Positions 11,895-23,351 are shown, counted from the first letter of the stretch. The stretch is DNA of 64,000 nucleotides from Acanthacorydalis orientalis (GCA_034766995.1 CM068322.1:33686439-33750438), one strand, 5' to 3'. A program made the numbers and translations. Notes: generated by a model from the letters alone, not told the origin.

Positions 11895-14800
11895 TCAGCG
11901 CACCGTCAACGGTTTCGTTTTTTTACCATAATCGATCACGAACCAAAATAAGTGTATTGTAAAGAAATATACGATTTCTGCGAAACTGAGCACGCTGCAT
12001 CCGAGGAATAATCCTGCCATACCGCCCACGGACACTGTAACAAACGAATCCGGTGTTCGATTTTGTCAATTAAGTAGAAATATATTTACAATATATTTTT
12101 TGGCCCTGTTAAATTTATTTCTCCAGATAGATACGCAGGGACTGAATCTATCAGTCCGTTGAAATATTCACCTAACAGGTCTGTAAATCCGAACAGAACA
12201 TCTCGTTTCAACCGCATCCTCGGATATTCTTTCAGGCCCCATTGTAAATTCGACCCAAGAAACCATTCCCTCGTATCCAGATCTTCAATGACGTACGTAA
12301 CTTCGTCACAGTTCGGTAAACACTTGCACAGTTTCTTCGAATCCGTTCCTGAGCCGTTTTCGGTTAGCTTCGTTAAAAGATCTGATAAAAATGTATTTAT
12401 TTCACGACACAGTTCTAACACCGTGGCTGTATTCACTTTTACAAATGAATTATTTTTTCATCCCCCGAACTATCAGATTTTTTTGCACTTTGGTGTTCCG
12501 AGGACGATGGAATCACCATCGAAATGCGCATAGGTAAAAATAAAAACTGATCAGTAATCATTTATTGTACATTTTTGATTGGAATTTTGGTGATTAGAAT
12601 TTGAGGTGGAAAAAAGAATTCATTTTTGAAAACATCTGTCTTCATCCACGCTGCGTCACACATTAAACAATTACATTTCTATTTAAGGGAAACATCTAAG
12701 AGGAGGTCAAACGACGGTTACACCTGTAAGAGACATATTTTAATACTAGGGCTTTGACTTTTTGATTTATCGTTATGATAAGTAGCGAATATCAGAACGG
12801 TATCAAAAAAAGATAAATTCCGTGGCCATATTGAACCCTCGTGCCCTTCAAAATTTAAAAAAAATGATTTTGTATAATCTGTGTGGTACTGAAAAAGTAA
12901 TTTATGGAAATAGAATCGTTGCTTCTGATTTCCCTTCGTATTTTATAATGATAATTCATCAAGTTTACAATTAAAATAGCTTACATATTTAAAAATACTC
13001 ACCTGCATGTCTTTGCAAACAATGTAATCCAGAAACGTCACAGTATCCATCATCCTCTGAAAATAATTAAAAAATATTATTATTAATGTTTAGACTTTCT
13101 GCACTGGTTGATCGACCGCTCGCAGAAATATTCGTCCGACCTTGTGTATCAGTGTAATATGAAACTGAGTAAAAAGTAAAATAGTCTTATTCTACATACA
13201 TGATTTTTATCAAAGCCATTTTTTTGCATAAACCTTCCTAACTACTTTGCACGTAATCAAACACTTAATGTGTTCTGGTTTCCATCCCGGGATGAACCCT
13301 TTGACCTCTGCGCAATCATTCTTGTATGGTATCAATCAATGACTTCTTTATCAAAGAGAAACGCGTGTCCTTTCAACTCTTCTTTTAATACCACAAAAAG
13401 ACAGGAATCGCTTGATGCTAAATCACGACTATCTCATGTGCGGTCTGCTGAATATTCCTTATAATCTTTGTACTTTCATCTGTCTCCACAATTCAAAAAT
13501 CATCAAGAGGCCAAGTGATGGTAACGTCTGCAGGACTTAAATTCATTGGCCTACCTTTTGATAAGGGCTTTAATAGATATGAGCACTAATACTTTGTTTC
13601 AAATATTAATTTTCACTTTATCCACACACTGGAAACTTTTTTCTAATCAAAAATATTCAATAACTGTTGATCATTTTTTTTTTATTATTACTTGTACGTT
13701 TCGATTAAGATGCCATCATTCTTAAAGCGTTAAGATATAAATAAATTCGATTTTTCTATGTTTTGTGCCTTAACATGCTGAGGATGACGACGTCGCTACG
13801 GAAATGTATACAAGAAACAATGATTTAATGAATGATTTATTGAACATTTCTGATTAGAAATTTTTTTATGGTTTGTGATGTGAATGAAAAAGTCATTTGT
13901 GAAAACGAATTCAGCTTGAATGCTCAAACTATATTGTGGCTATTGTTTGAAATAAATTCACTCTTAAAGAAAAAAATACACACATTTCTGAAGAAAATTC
14001 AATTATTTTCTTAGGGCAAATGATCGAAAAATCTCGATTAAAAAACGACACTTGTATTGAATGATAATTAATGTAAAATAACAAGGATGGATCGGCTATG
14101 CATTCAAAGATATCCAGCAGAACCGAGGCTCGAACTAGACCGTTCCAAATTTCAATAAACAGAATTATTTAATGATCTTGAATCATTGTTGTACATGAGT
14201 CGGCGCAAGAGACTAAAAGATTTCCTGCAGAGCCGAATATATAAATTCATTCACAAACGAATTATTTTCTTTCACGCCACGAGCAACAAAAGATTTTTTT
14301 TAATTGAAAGTATTTAATAGATTATTGATTGTTTTTTTGTGCGCGTGTTGAGCTCAATATACAGATTTTTCATACCTTGGCGCTCTTAGGATGATAGAAT
14401 CACCACAGAAACACCAAATCAATAAACAACAATCAAAATATTGAGTTGATCTATGTTAGCGTGGACTATATAGAAAGAGCTTTAATAAAAATCCTATGTA
14501 CAGAATGAGTTTTTTTTTTACTTCTTGAACGTTCTTACTTTTCGACTTGTCCTCGTGAAATATATTATTCTTTCGCGACGAAAAGGAACCGGTGATTTCA
14601 ACAACGTCGAGATATGGAAAGAAAACGTACCCAATTTCCTATAGAAGTGCGGTAAACATCCGCACAGTCTCTTAGCGAGCTGGATACGGCATTCGACCCT
14701 GCATAATGTATAACTGTAAACCGGACTGTGCGGCAGGTTCGATTCGTCCGGAAAACGGCATTTCCTCTGCGCTATTTTCAGATTCTTCGCCGCCGTGCTA

Positions 14801-16935
14801 GTGAACAGACTCAGGCCTGTCAGATACACTTGCAGGAAGTAGCCGTTCTCGGAATAAATTCCTTTACTGGCGATATCGACGACCTCGTATGGGCCGTGTA
14901 TGTACAACTGAAATTTATTTCAATGCAATTTTTCGCGAACTAACGCCGTTCCGGCGACTTTTCTTACATTAAAACCGGTCGACATGTTAACGATGTTCGC
15001 GAAGACTTCGCCGTCGAGAGGATGTACGAAGAACGTGCTGTTTCCTTCAACTAAATCCCATCGGTTTTGGAGCCAGTAACTTGAAAAGACGATATACTGT
15101 CACTGTGGCTGAATTCGCATTCACAAATGAATTCCTTTTGAAAATGTTTGAAAATAGATTATTGATTGTTTTTGATTGTTGCCTGTACGCGTTTCGAACT
15201 ACGAGATTTGTTTGTATCTTAGCGCTCTGAAGATGACGGAATCGCCATATGAACACCCATACATAAACAACAATCAAAAATGATCAAACGTTCACTGAAC
15301 AATTTCGATCGGAGAATTTCTCCGCGGTTTATGGAATGAAAAAATGATCATTTTTCGAACGAATCTTTTAAATGTAATTTGAAATCTTTGCCACACGGCA
15401 CAAACAAACTTACTCCGGACTATTGTAAATCGCCAGTTTCGAGTTATACGAATAACAAATTCCCATTTCCGTGATCACTTTCTGTAACTTGTACAGATTA
15501 CCATTGACTCCCGAGTTCGAAACGGACGGAAAGAAATCGAACTCTAAATCGAGAATCAATTTGAAATACTCGTCCTTCTTGATCAGATCGAATCGAGGGA
15601 TCTTATCGAAGTTTTTGTACGTCCCAGATGCTAAAGCTTCCACGAACTGTTTTGCCTGTTGTCGGTCGGGAGGATCGAAACGTCTGTAACAATTGTATTG
15701 ATACGATTCCCTGTTTTTTACTCGGAATTGTTTTATGTTACTTTAAATATTCAGCTAGCTGGTTCTGATTTACTTTGAAAGTAGGACAAATCGTGGCTGC
15801 AGGGAACGATGTGTTCCAGTTGAGTCTGTCTCGTTCCATCGAAATAACTGTTGGGTTTTCTTGATATCTCACCCACGTTTCGTAACTTAAGCTTACAGCA
15901 CCGTACAGGGCAGCGCCGAGGAATACCAGCCAAATAAAACTGAATTTTGAAAATCAAATAGTTTTTTTGCAAATTAATTTTTGATTCTCGCAAACATTTT
16001 TTACATAGAGAAATTTACAATCAAAATATTTAATAATGATTATTAATCATTGACAGTGGCGCGTTATCATATGGGCAAAAAAGGGCAATTTCCTGGGGCC
16101 CCAACCAGCAGGGGGGCACCAAACCAATCTTTTATAAACTCATTACCGTAGTACAACACTGTATATGCGACTCCCTAATTCAAATTTGCCTGGGCCCCAT
16201 GAAGTTATAACGAGCCACTGATCATTGATGTTTAATAATGATTATTAATAATTTCGATTGTTTCTTATTTGCATTTCGATGGCGGTGGCATCATAATCAA
16301 GCGCGAAGATATAGAAAAAAATGGAAAATTCCGAAAAATGTAATTACTTATTACAGTTCTCTTACACGAGTGAAACTACTCGACTTTTACAATTACAGAT
16401 TTTTGTACTGTGTGTTCATTTCCAAATTTAGTTTCACTCTCTACAAAACAGAAAATATTTCTGATTAAAATATCCAATAATTAATTATCGGGATTTTGAC
16501 TGCCGCTTATATACATTTAAATCTCTAGAGCGCTATGATACAAAGAAAAATGAAGATTCTTCAGCGGCAATCAAAATGATCAACAATGAGTTATTGGATA
16601 TCTGAAGTGTTTTTAAATATCTTTCTCTTCTTAACTTGTCCTCATATATTGTGAGATAATTACATTTCTACCGGATGCCTGGAATTACTGGTTAAATGAT
16701 TCAATCCATGTATAGAGCTGGTATTCAAAAACAACATGAAAAAGTGACCGGCAGCTTTGAAAAACTTCTTCATTCTCGACACGGCCTCTTTATTCTTTGA
16801 ACTGTGTTGCGCCGTTTGCGAATACGGTTTTATATTAATATTAGTTTTACCGGAATTCAAATTCAGATGCGAAATATAATGACGATTCTTTTCATTATTC
16901 GGCCTGTTCTGTGGAATACGACCGTCGTGAAACAT
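11895..16935 (-). CDS. DEG/ENaC sodium channel (pickpocket type), eight exons
   Basis: Exons (minus): 16935-16664, 15939-15742, 15683-15414, 15079-14968, 14907-14631, 13056-13003, 12381-12172 and 12034-11895; phases 2,2,2,0,1,1,1 all agree, giving 510 residues. The N-terminus carries the conserved His-Gly gating pair (SSIHG, H76-G77). TM1 follows at about 91-112 (IFIWLVFLGAALYGAV), then FPAATICP. The Cys-rich extracellular domain includes CRVECRIQLAKRLCGCLP, YCDVSGLHCLQRH and CKCLPNC. TM2 carries the selectivity-filter motif GLFLGCS (472-478). Such proteins form trimeric cation channels, used in insects for mechanosensation, chemosensation or fluid balance; the subtype cannot be told here. 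Exon 7 has a weaker in-frame alternative acceptor before 12435 that would add 18 residues (see findings). Introns 1, 3, 5 and 6 contain repeats. Confidence 0.93.
12406..12645. repeat. Fold-back repeat copy in channel intron 6
   Basis: Starts with a repeat end (ACAGTTCT, then CACCGTGGCTG and ACAAATGAATT), passes a central part like GAGGACGATGGAATCACC and ends with the inverted arm (TTTATTGTACATTTTTGATT, then AAAAAGAATTCATTTTTGAA). It lies only about 25 nt upstream, in the minus sense, of the preferred exon 7 acceptor. Confidence 0.6.
13215..13475 (-). mobile_element. Mariner transposase C-terminal relic in channel intron 5
   Basis: Minus-strand translation shows DLASSDSCLFVVLKEELKG followed by FDKEVID. 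This matches the third-Asp region of DD34D mariner transposases (PDLxPxDxxLFxxLKExLxG, then DEEV). Stops and frameshifts break it. It is a decayed 5'-truncated fragment. Confidence 0.5.
13620..13930. repeat. Fold-back repeat copy in channel intron 5 (first)
   Basis: The left arm has TTCTAATCAAAAATATTCAA. The right arm has GATTTATTGAACATTTCTGA, then TGGTTTGTGATGTGAATGAA and CATTTGTGAAAACGAATTCA. A central part with GAGGATGACGACGTCG sits between them. Confidence 0.65.
14225..14460. repeat. Fold-back repeat copy in channel intron 5 (second)
   Basis: Contains TTCATTCACAAACGAATTAT, the arm segment TAGATTATTGATTGTTTTTT, the centre GGCGCTCTTAGGATGATAGA and the inverted arm AATAAACAACAATCAAAATA. Confidence 0.65.
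15095..15370. repeat. Fold-back repeat copy in channel intron 3
   Basis: One of the most complete copies: left end CACTGTGGCTGAATTCGCAT and CACAAATGAATTCC, arm ATTGATTGTTTTTGATTGTT, centre AGCGCTCTGAAGATGACGGA, right arm AAACAACAATCAAAAATGAT and end AAAAAATGATCATTTTTCGA. Confidence 0.7.
16018..16310. repeat. Fold-back repeat arm split by a hAT-like MITE
   Basis: The arm segment TTTAATAATGATTATTAAT occurs on both sides of the 167-bp insertion. Downstream comes the inner part GCATTTCGATGGCGGTGGCA. The copy is half of a unit. Confidence 0.5.
16054..16220. mobile_element. hAT-like MITE with 8-bp target-site duplication
   Basis: A 167-bp element with terminal inverted repeats CAGTGGCGCGTTAT (left) and CAGTGGCTCGTTAT (right, inverted). 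It is flanked by a perfect 8-bp direct repeat, ATCATTGA, at 16046-16053 and 16221-16228. The interior has the GGGGCCCC / GGGCCCC motifs common in small hAT-type elements of animals. It has no coding capacity and needs a transposase in trans. It lies in channel intron 1. Confidence 0.85.
16450..16625. repeat. Fold-back repeat copy in channel intron 1
   Basis: Inverted arms read AAAATATCCAATAATTAATT with ATTTTGACTGCCGC on the left and GCGGCAATCAAAATGATCAA with GAGTTATTGGATATCTGA on the right, around the centre TAGAGCGCTATGA. The arms pair well by eye. Confidence 0.65.
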
Positions 16936-17238
16936 CTTGAATTCGGATTTATCAAATTTTGCAAACAGTACAGGGAAGATAACGTATTAATTTCTATTTA
17001 TACCGAGCTACAGGTTTCGTGTTGTCTTTTATCAGAACAATATACATACATCAATTATTCAACACGTTTTCATAATCCAACTTATCTTTATTGTTCGTTG
17101 ATATAATAATGGTTATTTTTCAATCTGAATTATTTATGCGTTACATGACAATGGAACTTTGAACTGATAATATCTTTTTTTGCTAGAAATTTGTATTGTG
17201 TATGTGATTTATTTTCTATGATATATAAAATACAATAT

Positions 17239-17241
<3 letters not shown>

Positions 17242-17336
<95 letters not shown>
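17242..17336. repeat. (TA)n followed by (GA)n microsatellite
   Basis: About 70 bp of TA repeat with one TG interruption, then about 24 bp of GA repeat. It lies between the channel and WRNIP1 genes. Confidence 0.95.
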
Positions 17337-17941
17337 ATAGCAAAAATCTGAGTACAATACAATTATTAGTTGGAGTTGGTGTAGAATGTCGATTGGGGTA
17401 GAAAGTAAAAAATATTACAAGAATTAAGTAGTCTTGAAAAAAAATTTTGATCTACAGAATTCAGTACTACTGAATTTAAGACATAGTTAAGGGGTTTTTA
17501 TATACTTTATTTAATTAACAGATTAACAATATAAATTATATATTAGAAACCAAAAAGATTATTTGGAAAGTTAATAATTTATGACATAAGGACTGATTTT
17601 TTTTTCAGTAAGATAATGAACTTTGTTTTTTTAACAGAAATTTTAACTTTGACAAAACTTCATTTGATCAAAATTGTTCAGTACTGATTATTGATTACTT
17701 TAATTGTTGCTTATATACAATTCACTAATGATGCCATCACTTTATTTTTAATTTCAATAATAATAATAAAAAATCTCATTTATTTTTCGATACGGGGATT
17801 GATATCAGTGAATTAAATGTTAAATACATGCAAGAAAAATTAATTATAATAATATGATTTTTCAAAACATTTATTAACAAAAATATATTGAAAATATACA
17901 TTTTTTATATAAAACTATCATAAAATATAATACTCATAAAC
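17337..17941. other. AT-rich spacer between the channel gene and WRNIP1
   Basis: No coding segment. A half-arm of the fold-back family lies at about 17660-17740 (TTTGATCAAAATTGTTCAG, then GATTACTTTAATTGTTGCTT). The remainder is WRNIP1 3' flank. Confidence 0.5.
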
Positions 17942-17947
17942 TTTATT
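17942..17947 (-). terminator. poly(A) signal overlapping the WRNIP1 stop codon
   Basis: On the minus strand the stop and signal read TAATAAAG, so AATAAA begins inside the TAA stop (17948-17946). Cleavage here would leave almost no 3' UTR. A second minus-strand AATAAA near 17870 is the more usual distance away. Confidence 0.4.
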
Positions 17948-20043
17948 AAAAAAAACTTGTATCTTCGAGACCTTCTGGCAAATATGTGAGGTTAGATTCG
18001 TGTTTCTCTCTTGTATTATAACCTTTTCCATAACCTAAAGGATTATATTTTTATACACGTTTATTAATCAAGCGACAATTCAGTTACAAATTTATTTATT
18101 TCAATTTTGTTAAAAAAAAACACCAGATCAGTACCTAAATTTTTCATTAATTTTGTAGGAGCATTTCTTAAATGTAAAGGAACACCTGGTTGTGGCCCTT
18201 TCCAGTTATTGATAACATCCTTACACCTGTCCATTGCATGTTCTACTTCTTTCGATTTCGGTGCCCTCGCTAGATATATTGCACACTCTCCTAACAAAAC
18301 ATCACATTCAGGCATTCCGATAAGTTGACAGCCTTGCATTGCAGATACAGCGAGAGGTAATGCATTGGGATCAGCCAGGCCTGTATGATTTCTCACAAAT
18401 TGTCAAGAAATTATATTTAGTAATTTTTGATGAAATACTCACCGACATCTTCACTAGCAGTTCGAACCAATCTCCGTGCTATATAGAGTGGATCTTCTCC
18501 ACCTAATAGCATTCTCGTTACCCAGTAAAGAGCAGCGTTGTCATCGGAAGCTCGGATTGATTTTTGCATCGCTGATATCATGTTGTAATGCTCTTCACCT
18601 TTTTTATCATACAGCATGTGAGATTTCTACAAGTTCAAGTTTTGAATTATTCGATTTATTTATTATCTTTAAAAATCCTATAATAATAATTGTCAGTGTT
18701 ATACTGAAGACTGTCCTTTAACTGAAATGCCAAATTTCAATGTTGATACCTCTTTGAGAATCAATTAGGTTGAAACCTTCTGTCTTTAAGATTATATAAA
18801 GATTCGATACAAATATATATATATATATATTAATTCTTTATATTCTTACCTTTAAACTTTCTTTGAAAACATCTAATTGAAGAAATTTTGTTTCAAATTT
18901 ATCTCTGCTCATGGATTGTATTGCTATCTGCAAAGTATTTAAGGCAATTCTAGCATCACCGTCGCAAATATCTGCCAACCATTGGATATCAGATTTTTCA
19001 ATAATAATTCTGTGAAAAAAAAACAATCAACAAAAAATAAACAGAATAAAATAATTTTAAGATTTACTTTGGTATGTTTGAAGTAGGAAAAGAAATAGGT
19101 TTCGAACTATCTATTACTTGTACAAAATCATATTTTTCAACAGCTCTCGACAGTATTTTTTCAAGATCTCGACTAGTTAACTTCTCTAAAACTATAACTC
19201 GACAGCGGCTTAATAAAGCCGAATTCAAACTAAATGACGGGTTTTCAGTAGTAGCCCCTATTAAAGTTAAAATTCCATTTTCGACATGTGGCAGAAATAT
19301 GTCTTGTTGTAGTTTATTAAACCTGTGAATCTCATCTATGAAAAGAATAGTTTTCTTTTTGAATTTCTGTTCATTTCTCGCGACTTTCACAATTTCTTTC
19401 ACTTCGTTTACACCGGACATCGTCGCAGACAGCCTGATAAAACGTGTGTGTTCGTTACATGTCTTAGAAATAATATGGGCTAACGTTGTCTTGAAAAATA
19501 ACAACAGTGGAGTTTTAAATTAGACGGTCCGTTAATAATTATTCTTTTATCGAAATTACCTTTCCACATCCAGGAGGCCCCCATAAAATCATACTCGGTA
19601 TTTCCTGTTTTTCTAAGAGAACCCGTAATATTTTCCCTGGTCCGATGATGTGTTCCTGGCCAAAATAATCAGCGATTTCTGCAGGTCTTACTTTTTCAGC
19701 GAGTGGCTTAGTATCGATTACGTTTGCCTTTTTATTTTCTAACTGATTAAATTAATATAATTTAAATACAAGTTTTACAAATAAAATAAATTTGAACATT
19801 TACTTTTTCTGGTCCAGAACTTTTTTGAAAATCTGATGTGTTTTGTGATGATAGCCCAAGACCACTTTTTGACTTTTTCGCTGGACTGCCAGAATTATCA
19901 GATCCTCTTTTGGTTGCACTTTTTTCATAAGTACTTTTTTCAGGTTGTGAATTCAAAAACAGACATTTGTCTACATGTGTATCAGCATTAACGATGGGAA
20001 TGTTTTTGTTACAAACTGGACAAGAAATATTTTCAATCTCCAT
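17946..20043 (-). CDS. WRNIP1: WRNIP1: AAA+ ATPase with UBZ finger (MgsA/RarA family)
   Basis: Exons (minus): 20043-19804, 19742-19560, 19489-19068, 19009-18850, 18626-18443, 18380-18135 and 18034-17946; phases fit and give 507 residues. A C2HC ubiquitin-binding UBZ finger sits at the N-terminus (C8, C11, H23, C27). A low-complexity linker leads to the AAA+ core: Walker A GPPGCGKTT (135-143, split by intron 2 after the Lys), Walker [11 protein letters not shown] (D193-E194) and the sensor-1 region GATTENPSF. The C-terminal half has the oligomerisation region of the family ([19 protein letters not shown]) and the conserved end LPEGLED. WRNIP1 works at stalled replication forks, binding ubiquitinated proteins and DNA polymerase delta. 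No key residue is missing. It shares a 201-bp upstream spacer with NSMCE1. Confidence 0.96.
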
Positions 20044-20244
20044 TTTTACTATTCAGTGTATTGAATTTATAATTTATATTTCACAAACACCGCGCAATTT
20101 TGTTTGACATTTAGTAGCAGTATTGTCGATAAAAACTGTAAACTTTAATTTTAAACGATCTGTTTACAAACTTTAATTTGTATGCATCTAATATTTTTAT
20201 AAATTTGACGATTTTTTGTATGAAACTATTATCTATGTTCCATA
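20044..20244. promoter_or_regulatory. Bidirectional promoter, WRNIP1 / NSMCE1
   Basis: Only 201 bp separate the two divergent start codons, so both transcription starts and 5' UTRs must fit here. The spacer is AT-rich with no TATA box at a clear position for either gene. A shared promoter is inferred from the spacing. Confidence 0.7.
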
Positions 20245-21227
20245 ATGTATAGTGATATTCATAGAACTTTAGCTCAGCATATTTTAATAAGGGGTTATGT
20301 TAAATGCAATGATGCTCTGACGATCTTGAAGAAATTTCCTGGTTAGTTTTTCATTTTTTTATTTATTTTTAAATTAAATGGTTATAAGGGAACAAAATAG
20401 AATTCAAAATAGTATATTCACATGACGTATTTCATTTCAAAATACATCTTTCAATTTTAATGTATCACAGAGACTGCAGAAGCAAAAGAACCCGAATTAG
20501 ATCAGTATATCAGTTTAATCAATGAAAAAATATCCAAGCTGTACCAGCACATAAGAAAAGCTGTTTGTGAGCATTCAGGTGTAAAATATTATATAATGAT
20601 TAGTACCATTGAAAATGACATAACAAAGTATGTTTCATATGACCTTTTTGAGATTTACTTCGTAACAAACTAATCATTTGTTACAGATTACAGAAGCATT
20701 TTAGTGAAAAAGATTTAGAGTTTTTTAAACTGATAATCGATGAGCTAGTTTATTCGGAAAACGCAATCATTTCGATGACCAAAGCTTTAAGTTTAGTTCG
20801 ACAGGTAAAAAACGGATCTTATTCGAGAGACCAAGCAGAATACCAAATAAATCAATTGGTTATGAATGGTTTCTTATGGGAACAATCAGATAAATTATCA
20901 TTTGGTATTCGTGGTATATATGATTTGGAACCTCTTTTTAGGAAAGCATATAAAGATCACATTAACGATTGTCCACTCTGCAAGGAAATAGTATTCTTTG
21001 TATGTGTTTTTTTTTATATTCAATTTGTATTCCCAAGGATTAGTTACTGAATTCGTATGTTTTTAAAGGGTAAAACTTGTATGAACTGCGAACAAGTCAT
21101 TCATATGCATTGTTTGAATCGATACTTGTCAGAAAGAAGAAAATGCCCAAGTTGTAAAACAGATTGGAGTGAAAAATGTGTTTCAGTTAATGATGAAACT
21201 GAAGAAGAAGGAGAAGATTCTCAGTGA
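20245..21227 (+). CDS. NSMCE1: NSMCE1 (Nse1), RING subunit of the SMC5/6 complex
   Basis: Exons: 20245-20341, 20471-20627, 20687-20999 and 21069-21227; phases 1,2,0 agree, giving 241 residues (human about 266). Residues 1-175 form the winged-helix part that binds Nse3. The C-terminus is the variant C4HC3 RING: CPLC (180-183), C193 and C196, H201, C204, then CPSC (215-218). The last intron divides the RING after CPLCKEIVFF. A Glu-rich tail ends the protein. Nse1 pairs with the MAGE protein Nse3 and gives the SMC5/6 complex ubiquitin-ligase activity in recombination repair. An upstream out-of-frame ATG at 20235 is not the start, because only the 20245 frame joins correctly to exon 2. Confidence 0.93.
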
Positions 21228-21678
21228 AAAAGAGTAATAAAATAGTAATTTTGTATGAGTCGTATATTCATACTTTTTATATATCATTTTCCAATGTATT
21301 AAAGCTTTCGATATTTATTTTTGAATATGAAAAAATAAAATATTTCTATTGATTTTTGTGTTATTAACCAGTTAATGAAAAGATAGAGATATTTCCTTAT
21401 ATTGAATTGGAATGAAAATTCAGGTTTTTATTTTTTTGAGAGATTTTAATTTATATAAATCGGCTAATAAATATTTTTTATTTTCAACATAAATCAATGT
21501 ACTTTGATTTTAAGAGAAATTATTTTTCATTTATTTAAAAAGTATATTACTGAAACATTTTTAAATTAACCATTTCATAATGTTGGTAATCGTGGTGTTA
21601 TCTGGTGTTATCCTTCAAAAAAAAAAAAAATATCAACAAATATATTTGATTCACTTGATACAGGAAAATTTTTGAAAA
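21228..21678. other. Spacer between NSMCE1 and UBLCP1
   Basis: 451 bp, very AT-rich, tandem orientation on both sides. It must hold the NSMCE1 3' UTR and the UBLCP1 promoter. No other feature seen. Confidence 0.5.
21334..21339 (+). terminator. poly(A) signal of NSMCE1
   Basis: AATAAA about 107 nt after the TGA stop. Another AATAAA at 21236-21241 is only 9 nt after the stop and seems too close. Confidence 0.45.
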
Positions 21679-23093
21679 ATGGGAGAACCGTCATCCAATT
21701 GTATAAATTTAATAATAAAGTGGAGCGGGAAAGAGTACAAATTGTCAGATGTAGAATTAAATTCATCAGTCGCAACTTTAAAAAAATCAATTCAAGACAT
21801 CACGGGCGTACGTACGAATAGACAGAAGTTGTTGAACATAAAATATAAAGGTTATAAACGCACATTTGTAAACAATATGAAAGAAAAAAACGAACATGTC
21901 AAATAGTTTTGAATTGGTGACGACGATTTGTCCGACGAGTACATAATATCAACGAACATACATGCATGAGATATTGTGTGTTTGGTGAAAACGTTTACAA
22001 TTCAATATTATTTGGCAAAAATGATTCACGAACACATCACTCAGACATGCTAATCTTCTTTTTATCGATAATAAATATTATAGGAAAACCAGCAACAGAC
22101 GAATGTCTCCTTTCCTCTTTAAGTTTAAAAGACGGTTTCAAAATAATGATGATGGGATCACTAGAAGAAGCTATCGCAGAAGTCAATAAACCTGCCGAAC
22201 CGAACAACGTCGTAAACGATTTCGACACCACCGACAAGGAAGTATCGATCAACAATACCGTGAGTGTGCCGTGAACGAGGTCCGTCGACGTCTGTACATT
22301 TTTATTAACGTTGCAGATATATAGAACGAAAATCGAACGTCGGATCGCGAATTACAAAATAGATATAATCAATCCTCCGAGAGAGAAAATGAAACTGTTG
22401 GTTCTCGATATAGATTATACGGTGTTCGATCATCGGTCGACCGCAGAAACGGCTGCCGAACTGATGCGTCCTTTCCTCCATGAATTTTTAACAGCCCTGT
22501 ATCCGTATTACGATATAATGTTCTGGTCAGCGACTAGTATGGTGTGGATAGTAGAGAAATTAAAACTTCTCGGAGTATCGAGTCATACGGATTATAAAGT
22601 CGTTTGCTATTTAGATTCGGCTGCTATGATTTCAGTAGAAACATCGAAGAATGAATTGATAGATGTAAGGAACTGTATTTTTTCTTATGTAAAAAAAAGC
22701 AAAAGCACTTCGCTTAAAAAAATAATTCCACGTGCGGATATTCAAGTAATGTAAATTTATACAACGTGAACTTTTTTTTATCAGGTAAAACCTTTAGAAG
22801 TAATCTGGGGAAAGTTCAAAGAATACACTCCTTCGAATACCGTAATGTTAGACGATGTCCGTCACAATTTCGCTATGAATCCGCAGAGTGGCTTACGTAT
22901 CCGTCCTTTCCGGCAAGCGCACCTCAATAGAAACAAAGACAAGGAGCTAGTTCAGCTCGCGAAGTACTTAAAATATATCGCCGTGAAGAATATCGACTTC
23001 ACGACGCTCAACCACCGTAAATGGGAGAAATTAATCACGACATCGAGCGACATAGATGAGATTTTAAAGTCCGAAGTGAACGCCGATTCGTAA
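21679..23093 (+). CDS. UBLCP1: UBLCP1: nuclear proteasome phosphatase with ubiquitin-like domain
   Basis: Exons: 21679-21850, 22084-22259, 22317-22664 and 22785-23093; phases 1,0,0 agree, giving 334 residues (human 318). The N-terminal ubiquitin-like domain (about 8-83) includes [24 protein letters not shown] and KIMMMGS. The HAD/FCP1-type phosphatase domain carries the catalytic DIDYT (147-151; first Asp is the phospho-acceptor), FWSAT and [14 protein letters not shown], followed by [22 protein letters not shown]1 binds the proteasome subunit Rpn1 through its Ubl domain and dephosphorylates the 26S proteasome in the nucleus. Intron 1 uses a GTTATA donor, weaker than the others, but the join exactly restores the KYKGKPA segment of the family. 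Confidence 0.95.
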
Positions 23094-23351
23094 TCGTTAC
23101 GGATCGAAAAGTTATTGCTCAAAACAATACAAATTAACGAATAATGTCGATGCCTTATCCATTACGGTCGTTACATGATTTGCATTGGAATCGTTATAAA
23201 ATTTTATAATCGCCGATGAGATTCGAGATAGATGCGCTGCATGATGATTTTTTATATATGTTTCAGCTCGAGTTGCTGTTTTTTATTTAATTCAGATGCG
23301 TTTCTTTTTTATTTATTATATTTTTATGAAATTACGTTATATGTATGAATG

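Noticed and set aside
12159..12533. 124-residue plus-strand frame
   Set aside because: Antisense to channel exon 7 and a fold-back repeat.
15751..15993. 80-residue minus-strand frame
   Set aside because: Wrong frame over channel exon 2. The frame shifted by one base gives TM1 and FPAATICP and joins in phase with exon 1.
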